A stretch of 25,134 bases of DNA from Cladosporium sp. IMV 00045 (lineage: Eukaryota; Ascomycota; Dothideomycetes; Cladosporiales; Cladosporiaceae). The notes beneath the pieces are model-generated. The model had not been told where the DNA came from and searched no databases. It was given only the letters and a program-made list of their open reading frames with translations. Below are positions 16,915 to 25,134 of the stretch, piece after piece; positions within the stretch are counted from its first letter, which is position 1, and every line of letters starts with the position of its first letter. Position numbers and translations under genes: made by a program. The stretch spans positions 1 through 25,134 of the forward strand of contig MSJI02000396.1 of NCBI GenBank assembly GCA_001931905.2, given 5' to 3'.

Positions 16915-18795
16915 ATGTGGCGGAGAGCGCTGGCCCGCGATCCCAATTGGCGATTCCCCTTACAATACCGTCGATACACCTCCACCAAACCAGTCATTGA
17001 CATCCAAAACGGCACATTCTACAAACACTACCCATCTTCAAGCAACGTAGCCAAACAATCATACAACCCGCCCTTATTCCCCAATCTCTCATACACCCTC
17101 TCCAGCAACAGCAATGACACCACCACCAAACCCGACCAGCAACAGCAGTACTGGTCCGTAATCTCCGCATCTTCGATCGCGCGAACCACCTTCCTCCAAA
17201 TCCTCGCCGGCCAGCACATCTGCCTCCCGCCGACGGCACGCCGCTATCCTGCTTTGACAGACGCGCACGTCGCCCTGCAACACGCGATCAAGTACGTGGG
17301 ATTCGACGCCGAGCGAGGCTCCGGTGTCGGCGGCACCGATGTGCGCGGCGCATACCTGAGTGCTCGCTACGAGAGTCGGCGCGAAGAGACGGATTTCACT
17401 GTTTGCGACTATTTGACGGGTCATACGGAGTTGAATGCGCTGGAGCGTGAGGAGACGGCTGGGGAGAGGGAGGCTTTGAGTGAGGTCACGGAGCAGTTGG
17501 ATCTTGGGAGACTGTTGGATATGCCCGTTGCGAATCTGAGCAATGGGCAGACGCGGCGGGCTCGAATTGCAAAGGCGCTGATGGAGAGGCCTGAAGTCTT
17601 GTTGCTGGATGGGCCATTCATGGGCCTTGACCCGAGGACACTGGCGAGGTTGTCTGGCGTTTTGAAGAAGTTGGCTGAGCGCGGCCGGCCCAGACTCGTC
17701 ATAAGCCTGCGACCCGAGGATGGCGTGCCGGAGTGGATATCACACGCAGTGGTCGTAGACGAGCACCTCAAAGTGCTCGACCAAGGATACAAAAAGCAGG
17801 TTCTCGAGAACTCTAAGGGCTTCCTCAAACACAGCGACTCCTCAACAGAAAGCCCAACCCAGGTCTCCCGCGACGGCTTTCCCAAAAACTCCCCTCCCCT
17901 CCCCAAAGGTGAAGCCCTCGTCGAACTGAACGGCGTACAAGTAACCTACGGCAGCAACACCGTCCTCGGCGCCTGGCAGCAACCCGACGCTCCCAGCCCA
18001 GGGCTCTGGTGGAAACTACACCGCGGCCAGCGATGCGGCATCTTCGGACCTAACGGCAGCGGCAAAACGACAATGCTCAGCCTGATCACATCCGACCACC
18101 CGCAAACCTACGGGCTGCCAGTGAAACTCTTCGGACGTTCGCGCCTCCCCTCGCCGGGCCAGCCGGGCATCAGCGTCTTCGACCTGCAGCGGAAAATGGG
18201 CCACTCCAGCCCGGAAGTGCACGCCTTCTTCCCCAAAGACCTCTCGCTCCGCCGCACCCTCGAGTCCGCCTGGGCGGACGCCCCGCTCGCGAAACCGGCT
18301 TTGGACGACGTGGCGAAGCGCAGGGTCGATGCGTGTCTGCGCTGGTTCGCGAGAGACCTGCGGCCGCAGGAGCAGACCGAGAATGATGCAGAGCAAGACC
18401 TTTCCTGGGCGAAGGAGATCCGCTTCGCGGAGTTGGCCTTTTCGGCGCAGCGTCTTGCGCTCTTCCTACGCGCCATCGTGCACCGTCCGCCGCTGATAAT
18501 CCTCGACGAAGCTTTCAGCGGCATGGACGAGGCGGTGCGCGACCGGGCGCTGGCGTTCTTGTCGCAGGGCGAGAAGAGTGGTAGCAGCGGCGGCGGGCAG
18601 CCCGTGATGGAGGGTCTGGGAGAGGAGCAGGCGTTGCTGGTCATTAGCCATGCGAAGGAAGACGTACCCGGGTGCGTGAGGGAGTGGATCTGCCTACCGG
18701 AGCCGGGGGAGAACAAGACGCCTCGGGTGGGAGAGTTGGCGGGCCCGTTGGAGTTGAATCCACGTGGTTGGGAGGAGATTTGGGGAAGTGCTTGA
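16915..18795 (+). CDS. Soluble twin-domain ABC ATPase, probably mitochondrial (YDR061W-like)
   Basis: One exon, 626 residues. Two ABC ATPase domains and no transmembrane segment, as in yeast YDR061W, whose role is not settled. The N-terminus (MWRRALARDPNWRF, then RRYTST) is basic and free of acids apart from Asp9, and looks like a mitochondrial targeting signal. In domain 1 the Walker A is lost: residues 83-93 read ISASSIARTTF, with Arg90 at the Lys position. The signature LSNGQ (208-212) is good, Walker B ends in Asp232-Gly233 without the catalytic Glu, and the H-loop residue is Arg266. In domain 2 the Walker A GPNGSGKTT (378-386), Walker B LDE (530-532) and H-loop His579 are intact, while the signature is only LAFSAQ (507-512). 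One composite ATP site (domain 2 Walker motifs with the domain 1 signature) should therefore work. The gene is divergent from the Gln/Pro-rich gene. Confidence 0.88.
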   Translation: MWRRALARDPNWRFPLQYRRYTSTKPVIDIQNGTFYKHYPSSSNVAKQSYNPPLFPNLSYTLSSNSNDTTTKPDQQQQYWSVISASSIARTTFLQILAGQHICLPPTARRYPALTDAHVALQHAIKYVGFDAERGSGVGGTDVRGAYLSARYESRREETDFTVCDYLTGHTELNALEREETAGEREALSEVTEQLDLGRLLDMPVANLSNGQTRRARIAKALMERPEVLLLDGPFMGLDPRTLARLSGVLKKLAERGRPRLVISLRPEDGVPEWISHAVVVDEHLKVLDQGYKKQVLENSKGFLKHSDSSTESPTQVSRDGFPKNSPPLPKGEALVELNGVQVTYGSNTVLGAWQQPDAPSPGLWWKLHRGQRCGIFGPNGSGKTTMLSLITSDHPQTYGLPVKLFGRSRLPSPGQPGISVFDLQRKMGHSSPEVHAFFPKDLSLRRTLESAWADAPLAKPALDDVAKRRVDACLRWFARDLRPQEQTENDAEQDLSWAKEIRFAELAFSAQRLALFLRAIVHRPPLIILDEAFSGMDEAVRDRALAFLSQGEKSGSSGGGQPVMEGLGEEQALLVISHAKEDVPGCVREWICLPEPGENKTPRVGELAGPLELNPRGWEEIWGSA

Positions 18796-19442
18796 GAGGA
18801 GACGGGCAAGTAGATGCCTCAGGGGGTCTACGTATGTATGTGCGTGGATAGATGCTTGGATATATCTAGATCTGTATAGTAAAACATGTGTTCAGTAAAT
18901 CCAGGGTTGTTGTCATATAAGAAGCACATGTGAAGTCTCAATAACCTTAAAAGCGTAGCGCCTTCGAATGTGGCAACCTTCGAAACAAGGTTGCGGCGAC
19001 GTCAATCCTGCCGCTACAGTGAGAACCACGAGCGAATGCAATCAACACCCGCATTCGAGGGAGCCGTGGAACCAAAGAGAGCATTGCATTGGGCAGTGGC
19101 GTGACTTTCCAAGGCCATGCTCACCTCACGCGAGGATTAGCATATAAGATGAGATGTCAATTGCACTTAGAAACCTCTGGCACTAAGAGCACGAAAACAG
19201 CAGCTGGATGAACGGGCGAAGACGACAGAGAAGGTATTCAGAAAGCCATTCCATTCACCCTTAGCTTTCGCTCGGGTATCAAAACCGATCTATCCTTCAC
19301 GCAACCCCATTGCCGTCCATTCTCCATCAAGGACTCCATCATTCGTTTGAAACGTCACTCAATCCTCGCCACTTTTTTCAATGAACCATGGGAACCGCAA
19401 AAAGCAAGTACGAAACAAGGTGTGATTCTTTCATTTCATAAT
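18796..19442. other. Convergent 3' region
   Basis: About 0.65 kb between the ABC gene (+) and the thioredoxin gene (-). It must hold both 3' UTRs. A T/A-rich part around 18840-18960 probably ends the ABC transcript. I see no gene or structured element. Confidence 0.5.
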
Positions 19443-20257
19443 CTAAGCGTGCTGCTTGATAGCGGCCTCGAGGGCGGTCGGGTTGGCGCCGACGACCTCG
19501 CCGACCTTGTTGCCGTCCTTGTAGAGGAGGAAGGTGGGCATGGCGCGCACGCTCTCGCTCTGAGCGACCTCGGGGACCTCATCGACGTCGATCTTGAAGA
19601 AGCGCGTGTCCTTGTAGGTGTCGGACATCCTACAGTTGATTTGTCAGCGAGGTGTACCTCTCTTATAACTTGCGGATATCTGCATTCATGCTGCTGCCAC
19701 ATGGTGCCTTTCTTGTTGGTTCGTTCCATCTCTTGTTTTTGTTCTTCTAGGACCAAATTCGTGGTGAATTTGTAATCACGACTTTCGAGAGGCGGGCAGC
19801 AGCGGGGTATGACGATGTGAAGGGAGGTGACGAAAAAACGTACTTGACGACCTGAGGGGCGATGACCTTGCAAGGACCGCACCAGGTGGCGAAGAAGTCA
19901 ACGACCATAAGGCCGCTGGCGCCGAGGGCGGAGTCGAAGTCAGCCTTCCTGTAATGACGAGTTAGTCAGTTCAAGTTTGTGCGATTTGCGCGCGCGCGCG
20001 CCCTAGTAGCGCCGAAAGCAAGACATAGAGCGAGCGGTGGGTGGCACGTACGAGCTGAGGTTGTGGACGCCTTCCTTGGACATTGTGGAGGAGAAGTTGC
20101 GGGTGTTGTTGGTGAACGAGAAGTTGGTGGTGGTGGTGTTGGTGGTGTTGAAAGCGCTGGTGGTGTTGGTGAGGGGTCTGAGGAAGCCGGAAGTGGGTCT
20201 GAGACTGCGTGCGGAGCTGGTGAGTAGTGCTCGCGAGAAGATTGTGCGGGATGACAT
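19443..20257 (-). CDS. TRX: Thioredoxin, mitochondrial form with internal cytosolic-type start
   Basis: Three exons on the - strand, 20257-20052, 19948-19844 and 19629-19443, give 165 residues. Both donors are GTACGT; introns are 103 and 214 nt, the latter long for this window. The thioredoxin fold begins at about residue 64; the redox pair is in WCGPC (Cys92, Cys95) and the cis-proline is Pro135 in AMPTF. Thioredoxin reduces disulfides in client proteins and is itself reduced by thioredoxin reductase. The first 58 residues are rich in Ser, Thr, Asn and Arg with no acids, ending RNFSSTM; this fits a mitochondrial presequence with an R-3 type cleavage after Phe55. Met59 could start a protein of 107 residues, the normal size of a cytosolic thioredoxin, so one gene may serve two compartments. 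Part of the presequence is built from a GGTGTT-like repeat (20104-20175). Confidence 0.93.
19988..20001. repeat. Alternating (GC)7 tract in thioredoxin intron 1
   Basis: Fourteen bases of strict G-C alternation lie inside the first thioredoxin intron (19949-20051). Such tracts can adopt Z-DNA under negative supercoiling. No other long alternating tract occurs in the window. Confidence 0.85.
20104..20175. repeat. GGTGTT/GGT-rich repeat encoding the thioredoxin presequence
   Basis: The + strand is a run of GTT, GGT and GGTGTT units. On the - strand these are AAC and ACC codons, giving the Asn/Thr-rich middle of the presequence (about residues 30-52). The repeat is imperfect. Confidence 0.7.
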
Positions 20258-21370
20258 TTAGAAAAGAGGCGAGAGAGGTGGGAGGACGCGAGGTGGATAA
20301 TATATACAAAAGGAGGAGGATAGGGAGGGGAGTGGCGAAGCGAGTTGCTGAGGTAAGGGACTCTTGCTGTTTCTCTTTTTGCGTGCTCTCTGCCTGATGG
20401 ATGCTTGACAAATGCCTGATGGGGGTGGGTGTCGTTTGTCCTCTCTTGTTCTTGCAAGACCCCCGAATGCTTTGTAAGGGGAAGGAGATCCCTCGGCTGT
20501 TCTCCGCGATTCGGGCGATGCAACCAACGAGGGAACACATGTAATCATTGATTTGTCTGAGAGCCTCTTAATTAGGAATGATTGCACTCACCTTTGGCGA
20601 ACCCGTCGCAAAGCTTGTCAAGAAAATGGAATATCAGATATGCACCAGGACCTGGAGGGCTGAAGGAGATAAGCGATATATAGCTCGAACATTCGCCACT
20701 CAGCTCCCACGAAGGCAGCTGCGCGCCAGCCAACCAACCGAGCGGAACAAAGCACCTCACCTCACCGTCAGAGTAGAGAGGTATGTATGCACATCGGCAA
20801 ATCATACCCATGACGTGCGAGAGGGCAACCACATGCACTCGCCAACGAGATACATTCCCAACTCCCAAAGCAGACCACAAGCGACTTCCCCGTCCACACC
20901 CTCCCTCGTCCAACAATCACCACATGCGGTCGTGAAGCGCCGCGATGTTGCGCTGATGTGACGTGAAAGGCTGCAGCATCGCATTCCATGTCATGCCGTG
21001 CCGTGCTGGGTTGGTGCATGTAATAGTAGTGGAGGGCGGCGTGGGGCGCATACAGCATTGCTAGCCGTCCTGATGACACTGCAGGTTGAAGCATGCGGCC
21101 TGCGACCTTGTGTATGCCAGGCGAGCAGAACAGGTAAGATATGCGTATCACGCGAACACGCTCGATCGGTGTTCCATGTGTGAGATATTGAGTTGTACAT
21201 ATACGCTCTACACGAGCAGACGGCGAGCTCATGTCCAAAAGCACGAATAAAGCAGACATGGTTAGGTAGAGAATCAAGATAGCATTCAATTCCTTCCTCT
21301 CGCGCTATCTGATCTTTCCAATTTCCCACACTACCATCTGTCTATCATCCACATGCCAATTATGGTAGTC
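20258..21370. other. Intergenic region upstream of the thioredoxin gene
   Basis: About 1.1 kb with the thioredoxin promoter. Long frames on the - strand (20258-20587, 19966-20540, 20768-21289) overlap each other in different phases and show no domain, signal peptide or splice logic, so I leave them out. Nothing else stands out. Confidence 0.45.
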
Positions 21371-21763
21371 CTATACAAACATCCCCTTGCTAATATCCAA
21401 CACATCCCCTTCCTCGGGTGTCCATCGGACCTTTAAGGTCCCTGAGGCTACTATTACAGAGAAAGACCAATGCCCTGTCCGTGGTCCAGCCTGAAACCAG
21501 CCTTTTCTTGCCTCGAAATAATGTCCCTCGAAAGAGCCCCAATGAGTCCTGTAATATTCCTTCACATGCCGTGTCCGTCTGTGCTCCGATCCGAGGGCCT
21601 GAAAGTAGTGGTGAAAGACCTGAAGAGGTAGTGGCTGGTCCGCCTGATGGGCCTGAGGATCACTCCTCCCCTTTCCTGTCCTCCGATTTGGAAAGCCGTT
21701 GAGACATGGTAGTACAACAAAGAAAAAGCAGAAGCAAGCATGCCGTAGTGGTAGTGGAAACAT
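21371..21763 (-). CDS. Possible small secreted protein or orphan exon (doubtful)
   Basis: An open frame of 130 residues with an ATG start. The first 24 residues contain a hydrophobic run (FCFFFVVLPCL) after a short basic part and could be a signal peptide. The C-terminal half looks protein-like, being rich in aromatic and charged residues (EYYRTHWGSFEGHYFEARK, then WSFSVIVASGTLKVRW). I recognise no family. It lies 217 bp downstream of the next - strand gene, in a place where a 3' UTR would be expected, and an opposite-strand frame of 94 codons covers much of it. It may equally be a chance frame or one exon of a longer gene. Confidence 0.3.
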   Translation of the reverse strand: MFPLPLRHACFCFFFVVLPCLNGFPNRRTGKGRSDPQAHQADQPLPLQVFHHYFQALGSEHRRTRHVKEYYRTHWGSFEGHYFEARKGWFQAGPRTGHWSFSVIVASGTLKVRWTPEEGDVLDISKGMFV

Positions 21764-21980
21764 CGTGGAAACGAAGCATGAGAAATGGCAAAAGCAGGAT
21801 ACGAAAAGTCAAGAGAAAAAGAAACAAGCCAAGATTTGGGTATCTAACGCATTAGTAAACAAAGAGCAAACAAATGCCGCACGCAATGTGGAAACGAACA
21901 AGAAGGAGAAAATGAAAAATTAACAGCACAGATACGAAATTGTCGGCGGATATCATCTCCGCACAGTCTTGTGGCCCATT

Positions 21981-24611
21981 TTATGATGCCATCTTGGAAA
22001 GCGACTGGGAGCTTTCCCTCTTCCTCTCGGTCGGCGAGACGCTTTGTCGTCTGGAAGGCGGGACGTCGAGCAGCTTGGGTTCGCCGGCAGACACCCTCCG
22101 GGCGTGGCCGCGGTCGTTGTAGTTGACGGATGTGGCGCGGCGGACTTGCGCTTCGTTGGCCGGCGTTGCCATTTCGAAATCGTCGTCGTTATTGCCACCA
22201 CCCTCGATAGTTGCGACCTCACCTGTGGCAAATTCTGCGAGGAGGCCTTCGCGCGAGCGGGCAATTGGGTCGCGATGCACGAGTGTGGGCTTTCGGCGCA
22301 CGCTGCCGTGCATTGTCAATGGGGCCGTAGGATCGGCAGGCGAGTCGCCGAGAATGCTCTCTTCGTCTGCATTGGTGATAGTAGGCGTGCTGGCGCGGCG
22401 TTGTGTTCTGTGCTGTCTCTTGGCTTCTGAGCCCGGAGTATGGCGTGCAAGGTACTCGGCATCTCTATCCTGGCCACCAAGATCTTCGAAACTTGCGACA
22501 AACTCGTTCGGGCGTTTGCTCAGCGATCCAATGCTACGGCTGAGTTGAGAGGAGCGCGAACCACGTTTGAGCGAACCGCCGCTGGCGAGCCAAGAGCCTT
22601 CAGAGTCCACCGACGCGAGAGACGCAGACATCAAGCCGGCCCCGCGGCCACCGGGGTTGACGGGAGTATCGTGGCGCGGCGCACCGCTCGTGTCGAATTC
22701 AGAGCTGCGACTGTTGATGTTAGACCGATCGATAGGCCTGGGTGAGGCTCGCCCCCTGTATGCAGCTGCGGTAAGTGCAGCGCCTGCAGGAAGATCCGGA
22801 ACGTCGGGTGATTGCACGCGAGAGTCAGGCGGTGACATGGGCATCTCAGGCAGATCCTCCCTAAACTTGCTTTGAGTGCGTGTTGGTGTGCCGGCTTTGT
22901 TGCGCTGGAACGGCGAGCGATCGTTACCAAGGAGGTGTGCTGGAATCGGACCGCGAGACATGGACTCGCGAGATGTATTCGCAAACGACGTTTCTGTGGG
23001 AGGAGATTTGGTGTCATCTTGCTTCTTAGTGCCTGCTCTGCGGAAAAGTGTCGCCCAGCCTCCAGCACGTCTTGACTCAATCGATTTTGGCTCGGAAGTC
23101 CTCCGCTCCTCAAGAACGGTAGGCATGCCAGGAGGAGGTTCAGGCATAGACGAAGTTCTCTCTTGTCGCAATTCATTGTTTGAAAGTGGCGAACTTGGTA
23201 TGGGTTGTTGCAGAGGATGTGCGGGCGATAGAGGTGGTGTCGCTTGTTGCGGTGTATGCTGCGAGTAACGAACAGCATGCGCTGTTTCAACCACGGGGTC
23301 CTCCATAGGCGTCTCCATCGGCGTGAACGGTTCGTGACCCTCGAATGGAGTTCGTGGCTGCGCATCAGGCGGTGGTGAAGCCAGAGAATCGCTGAATGGA
23401 TCTTCAACGGCCATCCCCTGCTGTCGTGTTATTGATTGTGGTTGCTGCGGTTCTCCGATACCAAGTCCAACAGCCTCACTAGGCTGAATATGCGGCTCTC
23501 TTCGAAGTGCGGGATGCACATCTGTGGGCGGCGTCAGTGGTTGACGCGCGCGTCTCTCCTCCTCGACTCGCGCGCGAGTAATTTGTTCTCTCTTCGCCTC
23601 CTCGGCTTCCCGACGCTTCTTATTGCTGTCGGCTCTGTCTCGGTTGGCCTTTGTCCTGAGTTTCCGATCAAGCTTCTCCTGTTGCTCTCTCTTGCGTCTT
23701 TCCCGGCGCTTCGCGTCGCGTTCCATCAAGAGTCTGAGATCACTCGCGTCCATATCATCTGCAGTCACTCCGATTCTTTGTGACTTCTTCTTGAAGCCCT
23801 CAACTGGCTCCTTCTCCTTTGCTCTATGTGAGCCATCTTGCGAGACTGGCGGTGGTGCGGCATAGGTATCGACACCGGGGTATTGGGGTGTTCCAGACAA
23901 GCGGATGTTTGGCCTCGGGCTGAACATATCGAAAATGCCCAACTCCCAGCCTCGCTGTTCAGGCACCGTCGACATTGAGTGAATTGACTCTCCGTAGGGC
24001 AGAGAGACGGTAGAGCCTTTGACGTTCCTCCGCTTCTTGCTGTCTCGCCTAAAGATGCTCTCGCTAGGTCTTTTGGGGACTGACGAAGAGGCACTCATGG
24101 CACGGATTTCCTCCTCACGCACGCGGTCGTCGTCTTTCCGCTTTTTGCTCGAGCGACGCCGTACTGGGATCGAGTCGAACGCGCTTCGTTTCGATCTCAC
24201 AGTTGCAGGACGGGAATCTGGTCTTTGGAAACTACTCTGTGATGTAGCGTGGTCTCGAAAACTGTATGGGATATGAGGCCGTTCCACGTCAATTGGCCTA
24301 AGGTGAGGCGATTGCTTGAGGTAGTAGCTCTCGGGAAGCGCGGTAATATCTTCAATGCTTCCTCGAGGCCTGCCGGCAGATTGACCTGTCTGCTGTTCCG
24401 CCTGTGCAGGGGTCGAGTGGGTCTTTTGCTGTTGTTCGGGGGATTGAACGTCGGCAGCCTTCTCTGTCTGTTGAGACGCACGGCGAAGGCGCTGGGTTAG
24501 GCGTGTGCTCGAACGCCGCGCAGGCGTAGTGGGCGTGTCGGAGACGAGCGGCGAAGACGAGTCCTTGTTAGTGGCACCGCTTCGCCGTTTCTTGAAAGGC
24601 CACAAGGGCAT
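21981..24611 (-). CDS. Large disordered basic protein, conserved-fungal type, function unknown
   Basis: One exon, 876 residues from the ATG at 24611. The frame runs 57 codons further up but opens with TTG and has no earlier ATG. I choose this start because MPLWPFKKRR is a compact basic N-terminus of the kind seen in fungal hypothetical proteins. No catalytic domain is visible. Seen in order: a Ser/Thr/Arg-rich start; a more ordered-looking patch around residues 85-120 (SYYLKQSPHLRPI, PHIPYSFRDH); basic clusters with RRRSSKKRK and KKRR that could be nuclear signals; a long Lys/Arg/Glu-rich helix at about 290-357 (LMERDAKRRERRK onwards), probably a coiled coil or single helix; Pro/Gln-rich linkers; and a C-terminal patch with ILGDSPADPTAPLTMHGS and RRKPTLVHRDP. 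Many Ser-Pro and Arg-X-X-Ser sites suggest phosphorylation. The ordered patches look like the conserved parts. A scaffold role is only a guess. Confidence 0.8.
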   Translation of the reverse strand: MPLWPFKKRRSGATNKDSSSPLVSDTPTTPARRSSTRLTQRLRRASQQTEKAADVQSPEQQQKTHSTPAQAEQQTGQSAGRPRGSIEDITALPESYYLKQSPHLRPIDVERPHIPYSFRDHATSQSSFQRPDSRPATVRSKRSAFDSIPVRRRSSKKRKDDDRVREEEIRAMSASSSVPKRPSESIFRRDSKKRRNVKGSTVSLPYGESIHSMSTVPEQRGWELGIFDMFSPRPNIRLSGTPQYPGVDTYAAPPPVSQDGSHRAKEKEPVEGFKKKSQRIGVTADDMDASDLRLLMERDAKRRERRKREQQEKLDRKLRTKANRDRADSNKKRREAEEAKREQITRARVEEERRARQPLTPPTDVHPALRREPHIQPSEAVGLGIGEPQQPQSITRQQGMAVEDPFSDSLASPPPDAQPRTPFEGHEPFTPMETPMEDPVVETAHAVRYSQHTPQQATPPLSPAHPLQQPIPSSPLSNNELRQERTSSMPEPPPGMPTVLEERRTSEPKSIESRRAGGWATLFRRAGTKKQDDTKSPPTETSFANTSRESMSRGPIPAHLLGNDRSPFQRNKAGTPTRTQSKFREDLPEMPMSPPDSRVQSPDVPDLPAGAALTAAAYRGRASPRPIDRSNINSRSSEFDTSGAPRHDTPVNPGGRGAGLMSASLASVDSEGSWLASGGSLKRGSRSSQLSRSIGSLSKRPNEFVASFEDLGGQDRDAEYLARHTPGSEAKRQHRTQRRASTPTITNADEESILGDSPADPTAPLTMHGSVRRKPTLVHRDPIARSREGLLAEFATGEVATIEGGGNNDDDFEMATPANEAQVRRATSVNYNDRGHARRVSAGEPKLLDVPPSRRQSVSPTERKRESSQSLSKMAS

Positions 24612-25134
24612 TGCTTGGGGGGAGCGGCAGATTGATGGCGTCAATGAGGCATCCCCGGTATAGACGGATGGCTGCGCAACTGGGGGACGAGACTGTGGAT
24701 TTGCGTGTGTTGTGAAGGTCAGTGCTTTGGGTGGGACGAATGGCACACATGCACAGAGCGTGTTTCGGTGGCGCAACGGCAAAGTGTGCTGTATGCAGTG
24801 ATGCAGTGGTGCAGGTGTGCAGACGTGGTGTAAAGTGAGAAGACGGAGAGAGTGTGCTGCAGCAGCAGCAGCAGTGAGAAGCTCGTGGCCGTAGGTGGTT
24901 CGGTGCAGTGCAGTACTACAGCAGAGCGCAGTGCGGTGCGGTGCGTAGAGAGAGCTTGTACGAAAGAGAGAAAGAGGCCGTGCGGTCTACCGTTTTCGAG
25001 GCGAGGCCTTTTGGGAGCGGCACGCTAGAGGGTCTTCGGGATCGGGGGAGGCGCCAGGGATGTCGGGGTTGGGTTGGACTGAATAGTTTAATAATGGAGC
25101 CTTGCCCGCCGGACAGGGAATTGGCTGTAGAGAT
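24612..25134. other. Promoter/leader region of the large disordered protein gene
   Basis: Just over 0.5 kb upstream of the - strand gene. It is built of short GTGCAG, GTGCGG and GCAGTG variants (about 24783-24950) and contains (CAG)5. The + strand is purine-rich from 24840 to 24850 and 24950 to 24980, i.e. pyrimidine-rich on the coding strand, as in many fungal leaders. No further gene is visible at the window end. Confidence 0.45.
24860..24874 (+). repeat. (CAG)5 microsatellite
   Basis: Five perfect CAG units, preceded by CTG, in a non-coding stretch upstream of the large disordered protein gene. The surroundings contain many scattered GTGCAG units, so slippage probably shaped the whole stretch. 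Confidence 0.85.

Noticed and set aside
19347..19775. A 142-codon open frame on the + strand
   Set aside because: Antisense of the last thioredoxin exon and its intron; the composition is a mirror of the coding strand.
19966..20587. Three overlapping - strand frames of 109-190 codons upstream of and across the thioredoxin start
   Set aside because: They overlap in different phases, are Ser/Pro/His-rich, and partly re-read the thioredoxin exon. No independent support.
24612..24782. N-terminal extension of the large disordered protein by 57 residues
   Set aside because: It opens with TTG, contains no ATG, and lies in the low-complexity leader.

Overview
The window is nuclear DNA of a filamentous ascomycete (Pezizomycotina). 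I lean towards a Dothideomycete from the style of the proteins, but the sequence alone does not prove the class. The evidence is short GT-AG introns (mostly 55-105 nt) with CTAAC/CTGAC-like branch sites, an intron-containing nuclear tRNA, and fungus-specific families: a GH72 beta-1,3-glucanosyltransferase, a NIS1-type secreted effector, a DUF7907-type secreted protein, and a fungal RAD18 with RING, UBZ and SAP domains. There are no operons; genes lie on both strands, mostly in convergent or divergent pairs.

Left part (1-6851): about 0.9 kb with a (CTT)10 tract and no gene, then a class I glutamine amidotransferase-like gene (940-1857, +, three exons) and an apyrase of the Ynd1/CD39 family (2380-4557, +, one exon). 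Convergent to these is a GPI-anchored GH72 cell-wall glucanosyltransferase (5158-6851, -, four exons, the first only 9 nt).

Middle (6852-16644): a gene-poor stretch holding one elongator tRNA-Met(CAT) gene with a 32-nt intron (8751-8854, -). Next come a small secreted DUF7907-type protein (9440-10146, -), RAD18 (10996-12477, +) and a NIS1-type effector (13121-13678, +). A stand-alone class I terpene-synthase-like gene follows (14107-15165, -), with all three diphosphate/metal motifs degenerate. Then come a Cys-rich small protein (15842-16147, +) and a Gln/Pro-rich small protein (16217-16644, -) that converge 69 bp apart.

Right part (16645-25134): a soluble mitochondrial-type twin-ATPase ABC protein (16915-18795, +) whose two half sites have decayed in complementary ways. 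A thioredoxin with a cleavable-looking presequence and an internal start follows (19443-20257, -), then a 1.7-kb stretch with one doubtful small ORF. The last gene is a long, disordered, basic protein of unknown function (21981-24611, -).

The genes are a housekeeping mix (DNA damage tolerance, Golgi nucleotide hydrolysis, redox, wall remodelling) with a few accessory secreted or secondary-metabolism-like genes between 9.4 and 16.6 kb. I see no mobile element, CRISPR array, biosynthetic cluster or defence system. The points most worth checking are the degenerate terpene synthase, the asymmetric ABC protein, the dual-start thioredoxin and the two small convergent genes.
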